A DNA stretch of 64,000 bases from Chloroflexi bacterium HGW-Chloroflexi-10 (GTDB lineage Bacteria > Chloroflexota > Anaerolineae > Anaerolineales > Anaerolineaceae): positions 62,001-126,000 of the forward strand of contig PHBZ01000020.1 of the NCBI GenBank assembly GCA_002840755.1, written 5' to 3'. Shown piece after piece: positions 57,813 through 64,000 of the stretch. The translations under genes and the position numbers were made by a program. Position 1 is the stretch's first letter. Each line of letters opens with the position of its first letter. The notes beneath the pieces are model-generated. The model was not told where the DNA came from, searched no databases, and saw nothing but the letters and a program-made list of their open reading frames with translations.

Positions 57813-59971
57813 AAGTTTTTTCTCACCTGACGACGTTTAATTAATTCTGTAACCCAAAGGAACACCAACACAAATACGGTCAAAGCAATAAAACTGTAAG
57901 CCGCCCACATAACCCAGGTCACCGGTTGATATCCGGTTTCGGTAGGCGCTTGTGGAGGTGCTTCTACCTGCTCCTCCGTTATGATTGGTAAGATGGCCTC
58001 TTCTCCCTCCAGAATGGCAGCGTTCCCCTTCAGCTTCATCATTAATTCTGGATCACTAACAGCACCTGATGACCACAATAAACTTTCAGGCGTAGTTCCG
58101 GATACTACCAGGAAGACTTCTGAGTCATTCTGAGAAACCTGCAGATAACCGGTTTCTTCCGAAACAATCGAAGGGATTTTCTCGTGCGGGAGCAATTGAT
58201 TTGTCTTTGTGTCAAACGGTAATGGCAATTGATCATTGATTTTTTGAATAGCACTGTTCTGGGAGCTCAATCCGATTAGAATTTGAAAGGGATATGGTGT
58301 TTTTGCTTCCAGAGCAGTTTTCGCAGTCTGTACTGTTGGATAGAGTGCCGCCCCTGATGAATAACGGCCCAAACGGCCGGCAATTTGAATAACTGATTTT
58401 GCTATAACAGAGTCCATCTCATCCGGCACAATCAGGGCTAATTCAACTAGACTGGTATCACCAATGAAGGCATATGGGTAATCCAGCAATGTGCGCACCA
58501 GATCATCTGGAGCATCCGGTAGATGTAGCCGGGAATCCGAATAAATAACCACCCAGGCTTCATCTTCATAGTTTGCGCCACAATCTTCTTCATTGATATA
58601 TCCTTCAATCAACTTTATCGTAGATTCGATCGTTAGTTGATTATTGCCGACCTTGAATAAACGTGAAGGCAACCGTACTGTGGCCCAGGCATTTTCAACA
58701 TTCGATCGATTCAATACAATATTGGTTACCGGTACGCCATTCAACAAAATATTCATTGCCGATTGCTTTTCATGCAACAATGCTGAATGTGCGAAATGAA
58801 TTTCAAATGACACTTCGGAATTAACCATCCAGGCTAGCGGCAACGGAACATTAAAATTTACGGTCTGGTTACGAAAACCTCGAGCGGCAGTATCAGCGTA
58901 ACCCAATTCTTTTAGCGACACTGTTCTACCTGCGAATGCTTTATCTATTTCAGGCTTTTGGACATTTAATACAATTCCCATTTGTCCTTTAAATTGAGGA
59001 TAAGCCAGATCGTTGCCCAAAGCTGCAGCTGCATTCAGTAAACCAGTCTCATTCTCGGCAGTAATCACCAAAGCAATGCTGGATGGATCATTTTTTGAAA
59101 GTTCTTCCCAGAGCAATCCCGCGTTATCGGGGAGTGCTATCTGTTTCTGATCAAACAACTTGTAAGCGCCATTCTGTTTCTTAAGGAATGACAAATCAGA
59201 ATCAATGATCGCCGGCAATTTATCGGCCAGGGCAATATACACCAGGTTTCCTTTGGCAGTTTTTGCCTCTTTGGCAGTTATACTCTCCAAAGCCAATTCC
59301 CGATACGTTGCTTCTTTACCAAGTTTAGCACTTACTATTGCGGCCGCATTTAATTCGGCAGCAGTAGGAATATCAGGAACAACGATAGATACATAGTTTT
59401 CCTTCAAATCCCCGCTATCCACCAATGGATATGGAAACCTTCCTAAATCTAAATCCGGTACGGCATTCGAGTAATTAAGTGTCAACAGTGAGTCACTATG
59501 AATCGTTGCCCAAATAGCTGGGTTGACCAGATCTTCACAAAAGTCATCATGGATACCCATATAAAATTCAAGCCTCAAAGAATTGTAGCCAGGCTGAATT
59601 AAATTTTCTGGTATATCTATTTCGAGTACACCTCTATCTGCATTCGACTTTGTCAATAAGGTACTGCCCAACCGGGTATTGTTCCAATCCACTACGACCG
59701 AAGAGGAGACCTTCAGAGCAGGAGAATGACTGAAGGAAAGTTTCAAAGTGCTTCCAGGTTCTGGCACCCAACCTTCCGGCCAACTGATGCCATACACCCG
59801 GTCTGCCCGGATTCCGATAAGTGTTTCATCACTCTCGTAACCAAGGTCAGAAAAGCGAATTTCTAAAGTCCCAACCCCTCCAGCTTGTTGATACGGAACC
59901 ATAGCTGTTAACAACATACACAACAAAGAAATCATTAATCCAAAAATACGAATACGCTTCTGATAAGCCAT
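57809..59971 (-). CDS. BcsB-like exopolysaccharide synthase subunit
   Basis: 720 residues from ATG 59971 (GTG 59977 and ATG 59974 are alternatives; CAGGG lies seven bases before the chosen codon). Signal peptide or anchor at about 6-28; two similar extracytoplasmic halves follow, each with a carbohydrate-binding-like beta domain (conserved LxxSFSHSPAL and FEIHFAHSALL strands) and a flavodoxin-like domain, the layout of cellulose synthase subunit BcsB. One membrane helix near the C-terminus (about 688-710) precedes a basic tail. In BcsB that helix packs on the catalytic subunit. It starts the operon and would guide the polymer away from the membrane. Confidence 0.85.
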   Translation of the reverse strand: MAYQKRIRIFGLMISLLCMLLTAMVPYQQAGGVGTLEIRFSDLGYESDETLIGIRADRVYGISWPEGWVPEPGSTLKLSFSHSPALKVSSSVVVDWNNTRLGSTLLTKSNADRGVLEIDIPENLIQPGYNSLRLEFYMGIHDDFCEDLVNPAIWATIHSDSLLTLNYSNAVPDLDLGRFPYPLVDSGDLKENYVSIVVPDIPTAAELNAAAIVSAKLGKEATYRELALESITAKEAKTAKGNLVYIALADKLPAIIDSDLSFLKKQNGAYKLFDQKQIALPDNAGLLWEELSKNDPSSIALVITAENETGLLNAAAALGNDLAYPQFKGQMGIVLNVQKPEIDKAFAGRTVSLKELGYADTAARGFRNQTVNFNVPLPLAWMVNSEVSFEIHFAHSALLHEKQSAMNILLNGVPVTNIVLNRSNVENAWATVRLPSRLFKVGNNQLTIESTIKLIEGYINEEDCGANYEDEAWVVIYSDSRLHLPDAPDDLVRTLLDYPYAFIGDTSLVELALIVPDEMDSVIAKSVIQIAGRLGRYSSGAALYPTVQTAKTALEAKTPYPFQILIGLSSQNSAIQKINDQLPLPFDTKTNQLLPHEKIPSIVSEETGYLQVSQNDSEVFLVVSGTTPESLLWSSGAVSDPELMMKLKGNAAILEGEEAILPIITEEQVEAPPQAPTETGYQPVTWVMWAAYSFIALTVFVLVFLWVTELIKRRQVRKNL

Positions 59972-60251
59972 CATCACACCCTGTACAAACTAAATTGAAC
60001 TGAAATTGAAATATACGTGGAAACAGATCCCTATCCCCATTCAAACATCGAGTAACCACCACCAGAAATTTCCAAACACAACCTTACAAAATTGTAAGGC
60101 GGGACCCAAGATTATTATAATGAATAATTAGATTTATTACTAGAATTAAAACTAACCAATTTACAACTTTTTTTATACTTTACCAAAACAATATCATAAC
60201 AAACTGGAAAAATCGTTTAAATAATGCTTTGTATGCGTGTCAATAATCGTA
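59972..60251 (-). promoter_or_regulatory. Leader of the exopolysaccharide operon, with a small hairpin
   Basis: 280 bases upstream of the BcsB-like gene and downstream of crtY. It contains the inverted repeat CCTTACAA-AA-TTGTAAGG at 60082-60099, about 110 bases before the start, and AT-rich DNA beyond it. I looked for a cyclic-di-GMP riboswitch here and did not find one. No -10/-35 pair could be chosen with confidence. Confidence 0.35.
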
Positions 60252-61403
60252 TCAGATCTTTTTTAATACCCTTATTCGCCATAGTGCTCTCAAAAACGGC
60301 AGCCACGGCAAGGAAGCAATCAGGCGCAAGTCCTGCAATATGGTGTTTCGTTCATCCAAAAATGCAAAGATCCGTTGTATGCTATTATTTTGGAACAGTT
60401 TAGTAAAAATAGCCGACATCATTCCACCATTCCGCAGCATCACCTGCAGCATGATGCTGTCAAACAGACGATATCGTCCAGGGCTTTGTGAATTAACGAA
60501 GGGATGTCCAAATTGTTCCAATGAAGTAACGATAGATATAGAGTCTTCTTGAATGCGCTTGAACGCATATCCTGAAGAAGGTTTTACACGCCCTCCCCTG
60601 GTTCCGATGGCCAATACGCGCTGTCCCAATTGGCGTGGCAGTGGATGGTCCGTCATCGGAATCACACCCATCTCTTCTTCCAGAACCCGGTAGATTTTCA
60701 GATGCAACACATCCCGCAGGTAATCACTCAGGGCTTTTCGATATGCTCCCATCTCCAGCACCTCAGCTGAAAAAAGCGTATATTCCACCAATGCCTGCCG
60801 TTTACTTAAAGGCAGTACATAAAAAAAGCGCATCAGATCATTCTGTGGAGTGCGAAAATCAAACAATGTTGGAATTTGCGGATCAAATACATCCTGGTCA
60901 GTTTCAATTAAGTAGCCCAAAAAATGTTGTTTCAGATAATGATATTTTTCGTTATCCACGTCAAAAACCGGCGGCCTGCTATCGAACACCCAGTCTGCGC
61001 GATAAGCTATTCCATCCACCCATACCACGGCCGAATCTGAACCGTCCTGCACCTGCTCAACCCTGCCTATGATGCGCGTCACTTGTGTCGAAGTTAATTC
61101 CTTACCCATCCAATCGTAATAATCGATACCACGCACCATCCAATAACTATAAGGTGCCAACTGGAAAACACGCTCCATCCTGCTGCTCACAAACTGTAAT
61201 TGATTCCATTGTCGAATCGCAATACTCTCCATCCCATAAGCATGCGGGTGCCAGAAACACCAGGTACGGTCATTCTGGCGTTTGTTATCTGGCTCCACCA
61301 ACAATATTTTCTTCCCCCGCAGCGCTTCGGATTTCAGTAAGCTGCGCGCCAGGCTTAACCCGGCTGCGCCTGCTCCGGCAAATATAAAATCATAATCCGG
61401 CAT
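60252..61403 (-). CDS. crtY: Lycopene beta-cyclase, CrtY type
   Basis: 383 residues. The N-terminal FAD-binding motif FAGAGAAGLSLARSL, the DRTWCFW motif near residue 45 and GTRGGRVKPSSGYAFKRIQ near residue 268 are typical of the CrtY/CrtL lycopene cyclase family. It closes the ends of lycopene to give beta-rings. The start lies two bases after the stop of the P450 gene, with GGAG inside that gene's end, so they form an operon. With crtI and crtB at 44-46 kb it completes a route to beta-carotene. Confidence 0.88.
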   Translation of the reverse strand: MPDYDFIFAGAGAAGLSLARSLLKSEALRGKKILLVEPDNKRQNDRTWCFWHPHAYGMESIAIRQWNQLQFVSSRMERVFQLAPYSYWMVRGIDYYDWMGKELTSTQVTRIIGRVEQVQDGSDSAVVWVDGIAYRADWVFDSRPPVFDVDNEKYHYLKQHFLGYLIETDQDVFDPQIPTLFDFRTPQNDLMRFFYVLPLSKRQALVEYTLFSAEVLEMGAYRKALSDYLRDVLHLKIYRVLEEEMGVIPMTDHPLPRQLGQRVLAIGTRGGRVKPSSGYAFKRIQEDSISIVTSLEQFGHPFVNSQSPGRYRLFDSIMLQVMLRNGGMMSAIFTKLFQNNSIQRIFAFLDERNTILQDLRLIASLPWLPFLRALWRIRVLKKI

Positions 61404-61405
61404 GA

Positions 61406-62764
61406 TCAGCTCCGTGCCACAAGACGCATAGGCATTCCATCTCGCGGACGCAGTGTGACCAGAGCGTCCATTTCTACAGGCGAAGCAGCATACACGCGTT
61501 CAAAACTGAAATGCCGGCTGAGCATCGCCAGAATAATCTGTGCTTCAATCAAGGCAAAATTCTTGCCAATACATAACGCCGGTCCAACACCAAAGGGAAT
61601 ATAGGCGAACTTATGCTGTTCACGAGTCCGTTCCGGGTCAAAACGTTGCGGTTCAAAGCGCTCTGCGTCCGGCCAGAAAGCCGGGTGACGATGCATGGTA
61701 TATGGGCTAATAATCACTAAAGATTTCTCCGGTATCGCTAGACCCCGCACTTCATCCGCTTGTAACGCCTTTCGAGTGATCAACCAAGCGGGTGGATAAA
61801 GCCGTAATGCCTCTTGAAACACCTGTAATGTATACGGTAGCGCTTCGAGCTGCACGTGGGATAGTTCAAAACCAATACCTTTCCCCAATACAGAGTCAAC
61901 TTCTTCATTTAATATATTGCGTTTCTCTGAATTGGCATCCAATAAATACCAGCTCCAGGTCAATGCGGTTGCTACAGTCTCATGTCCGGCAATCAAAAGG
62001 GTAACAATCTCATCGCGAACCTGCCGATCCGGCAGGTCTTCTTTGCCGCGTTCTTGTTGAGCGCGAATCAATACTGAAAGCAAATCTTCCCCCAGGCCTT
62101 TCCGGAGACGTTCCGCCAGCATAGCCGCTACAGCCATATCCAATGTGTGCAAAGATCGTTCAAATCGGCGGTTTGCTGCTGTTGGTAGCCAGACAGGTGC
62201 CTGTAAAGGATTCTTAGCTCCTGCCATAATATGTTTCAACGCTGTCAAGGTCGCCTCCACCAGCGGGGTTAGCTGTTCACTCAAATCACTGCCAAATAAT
62301 GCATTCCCCAACACATCCAATGAAAGGAGCATCATTTCGTGTTCCATATCAATAATCGGTTCAACCGCCGTTTGCGCTTGGCGGTGCCAACGCTGAATAG
62401 TGCGGTTGGCGGCGGCAACCGCAAACGGTTCTATCGCCTCCAGTTTCTGTCGTGCAAACGCCGGCTGGATCAGTCGGCGCTGTTGTAACCAGTGTTCCCC
62501 TGAATTGGTAAGCAATCCACGCCCGGTAATCCGTGCCAGCGCATTGTATTGCATTGTATCCTTGTTATACTGGCTATGGTGATCACGCAATACTCTCAAC
62601 GCAGCTTCTGGATGATTGAGCAGAAAAGCGTTTACTTTTCCGGCACGAAAATAAACCATATCGCCATAAGTTCGGGTGGCATAATCCAGGTATTTTACTG
62701 GCGAATGTAAAATTTGCGGCACCTGTCGCAATAATTCAAGAGGGGTTGGTCCGTGTATTGTCAT
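61406..62764 (-). CDS. Cytochrome P450, probable carotenoid ring hydroxylase
   Basis: 452 residues. All P450 landmarks are seen: I-helix AGHETVAT, K-helix EALR, and the haem loop FGVGPALCIG with Cys398 as iron ligand. No membrane anchor, so a soluble bacterial type. Thermus CYP175A1 is a P450 that hydroxylates beta-carotene to zeaxanthin; coexpression with crtY, two bases apart, suggests the same task here. This needs molecular oxygen and redox partners not found in the window. No Shine-Dalgarno sequence: TATACT ends six bases before the ATG, as for the diguanylate cyclase gene. Confidence 0.88.
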   Translation of the reverse strand: MTIHGPTPLELLRQVPQILHSPVKYLDYATRTYGDMVYFRAGKVNAFLLNHPEAALRVLRDHHSQYNKDTMQYNALARITGRGLLTNSGEHWLQQRRLIQPAFARQKLEAIEPFAVAAANRTIQRWHRQAQTAVEPIIDMEHEMMLLSLDVLGNALFGSDLSEQLTPLVEATLTALKHIMAGAKNPLQAPVWLPTAANRRFERSLHTLDMAVAAMLAERLRKGLGEDLLSVLIRAQQERGKEDLPDRQVRDEIVTLLIAGHETVATALTWSWYLLDANSEKRNILNEEVDSVLGKGIGFELSHVQLEALPYTLQVFQEALRLYPPAWLITRKALQADEVRGLAIPEKSLVIISPYTMHRHPAFWPDAERFEPQRFDPERTREQHKFAYIPFGVGPALCIGKNFALIEAQIILAMLSRHFSFERVYAASPVEMDALVTLRPRDGMPMRLVARS

Positions 62765-62770
62765 TTACAC

Positions 62771-62776
62771 AGTATA
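62771..62776 (-). promoter_or_regulatory. -10 element of the P450-crtY operon, probably leaderless
   Basis: TATACT on the minus strand (62776-62771), six bases before the ATG at 62764. The hexamer and the spacing are the same as at 19361-19366. No convincing -35 was found at 17 or 18 bases. Confidence 0.4.
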
Positions 62777-62867
62777 AAACGGATGGCTTGTAGAAGGAAT
62801 GTAAAAGGTTGTACGGCGTTGAGCTAGGACAACTTATCTTAAAACCTTCCCATTTCCCTAATGAAAT

Positions 62868-64000
62868 TTAATCAGGATGTACTTTGCCGCACTTACCGAT
62901 CCGCTCCACTAACTCAAAGGCTGCTCGGCTGTGATGGTATGGGCATTCCCATGGGCCAATTTTGGGCACATTCGTACGTGGTTGCAAATTAGCATCCAAT
63001 ACCTTGTGCCACTCACCATTTTCATGGTCAACCATACAAGTGTCAACAAAATTCCATATATCCTGCATGGCACTCACATAGCGTGCATCCCCGCTTAATT
63101 GGTAAGCATTATAGAAACCCACCATCCCCTCGGCCTGTGCCCACCAATGCCTTTCTTTGTTAAAGGAGCCATCTAAGTGGCGCTCATAATACAAACTCCC
63201 GTCTGGTGCAAGCGCTTCATTAAGCACTGCTTTAGCCAACTGCAAGGCTGTCTGTTCTACCAGCTTCAGCAAAGCAGGATCTCCCAGTACTTCTGCAGCC
63301 TCCACAAGCAGCCAACTCCCTTCAATATCATGCCCAAAAGAGATTTCATCCTGCCGATGCTGCCAATCCTGATCAAAGAACAAGCAAAAATGGTTGTTGT
63401 GAGTATCAATCACACGCTCCAGAAAAATCAGGATCAATTCCCTCACCCGTTTTTCGATGCGCTCGTTCCGCCAGACGCGCAGCAAATTAGTATAAGGTTC
63501 TATAATATGCAGTAGAGTGTTCATTGATTTCCGACACACTGGCTCTTTGTCACTCAAGCGCATATCTGCCAGAGCACTCCAATCCCGCGCACAACCTTCA
63601 ATATAACCGCCAAACAAATCATCGTGAGCATAATTTTCCAGCAGATCAAATAATGCGATGGCCAGTTCTAACGCAGAATGGTCCCCAGTGGCCCTGTAAT
63701 ATTCCGAAAGACCATAAATGGCAAAACCCTGGGCATAACTGTGCTTGCGATCCATCACCACCCGGTCATCACTGCCCACCAGCCAATAAATACCCCTGTA
63801 GATAGGGTCCCAAAAACTCTTTCTTAAGTCTGTCAGAGCTATCTGCGCCATTTGTAGATATTCTGGTTGAGCATACAGGCGATAAGCTGCCGAGAAAGTC
63901 CACAGAATACGCGCCACCATCACCGCCGAGCGCTGTGCCTGACTATCTTTGAGCAAGTCCTCACTCATTAGCCCCAGAAAGCCTCCCTTTTCACGCGGGG
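62868..64000 (-). CDS. AGE family epimerase, cellobiose 2-epimerase-like (cut by the window edge)
   Basis: An ATG at 63968 gives 366 residues, but the frame stays open upstream to base 64000, and those codons encode GGFLGL just before it, matching the GGFxG motif near the N-terminus of the family. The gene therefore continues past the window and this is a partial copy missing an estimated 40-60 residues. The (alpha/alpha)6-barrel signatures are ARILWTFSAAYR, GHDIEGSWLLVEAAEVLGD, WWAQAEGMVGF and WECPYHHSRAAFE; the histidines in HDIE and PYHH are the likely acid/base residues. It epimerises or isomerises sugars such as cellobiose or mannose. Upstream of the P450 promoter on the same strand. Confidence 0.85.
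   Translation of the reverse strand, partial: PREKGGFLGLMSEDLLKDSQAQRSAVMVARILWTFSAAYRLYAQPEYLQMAQIALTDLRKSFWDPIYRGIYWLVGSDDRVVMDRKHSYAQGFAIYGLSEYYRATGDHSALELAIALFDLLENYAHDDLFGGYIEGCARDWSALADMRLSDKEPVCRKSMNTLLHIIEPYTNLLRVWRNERIEKRVRELILIFLERVIDTHNNHFCLFFDQDWQHRQDEISFGHDIEGSWLLVEAAEVLGDPALLKLVEQTALQLAKAVLNEALAPDGSLYYERHLDGSFNKERHWWAQAEGMVGFYNAYQLSGDARYVSAMQDIWNFVDTCMVDHENGEWHKVLDANLQPRTNVPKIGPWECPYHHSRAAFELVERIGKCGKVHPD

Noticed and set aside
59972..60251. Possible cyclic-di-GMP riboswitch before the exopolysaccharide operon
   Set aside because: The conserved GEMM core sequences are not present on either strand of this leader.

Overview
The window looks like chromosomal DNA from a Chloroflexota bacterium, most likely close to the Anaerolineae. 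This is inferred from gene content and style and has not been checked by any search. The pointers are a SARP/NB-ARC/TPR regulator with a divergent 71-residue partner, a giant DUF11-type surface protein ending in a sortase domain, secreted proteins with long Ig/cadherin-like arrays, and a lycopene cyclase next to a cytochrome P450. A glycyl radical enzyme and a P450 together suggest a facultative or microaerobic life. No rRNA, tRNA, CRISPR array, transposase, integrase or phage gene was seen.

Layout. 1-1.8 kb: a membrane-anchored alpha/beta hydrolase and small proteins on the minus strand. 1.85-5.1 kb: a SARP-type regulator. 5.5-16.7 kb: a nine-gene plus-strand operon with an MttB-family methyltransferase, a complete oligopeptide-type ABC transporter, an S9 peptidase, a creatininase-family hydrolase and an M20 hydrolase. 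It reads as an uptake and breakdown unit for a peptide-like or N-methylated nitrogen compound. 16.8-23.3 kb: a multi-sensor diguanylate cyclase, a PEP-utilising (rifampin phosphotransferase-like) enzyme and a lipoate ligase. 23.3-34.7 kb: one 3789-residue surface protein. 34.8-43 kb: an MBL-fold hydrolase, a HypD-like glycyl radical enzyme with its activase, a polytopic membrane protein and a GH127 beta-L-arabinofuranosidase. 44-46.5 kb: crtB and crtI. 46.8-48.4 kb: a GT-C-like membrane protein. 48.4-60 kb: a six-gene minus-strand exopolysaccharide operon. 60.2-62.8 kb: crtY and a P450, probably a carotenoid hydroxylase. 62.9 kb to the right edge: a truncated cellobiose 2-epimerase-like gene.

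The most unusual system is the exopolysaccharide operon. A family 2 glycosyltransferase carries six GspE_N/MshEN-like modules in front of its catalytic core. It is encoded with a BcsB-like protein, a membrane protein with a broken GGDEF motif, a small membrane protein, a GH113-like lipoprotein and a CE4 deacetylase fused to an adhesin-like array. This suggests a cyclic-di-GMP-gated polysaccharide machine related in logic to cellulose synthase and NfrB but built differently. Second is the giant DUF11 protein, which has an LPATG motif directly in front of its own intact sortase domain. Third is HypD (hydroxyproline dehydration) close to GH127, the family that removes arabinose from hydroxyproline-linked glycans; this hints at use of plant or algal hydroxyproline-rich glycoproteins.

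Several starts were moved to better ribosome binding sites: 1324, 9907, 37983, 46458, 52663 and 59971. Two genes (19354 and 62764) have TATACT exactly six bases before their ATG and no Shine-Dalgarno sequence, so they may have leaderless transcripts.
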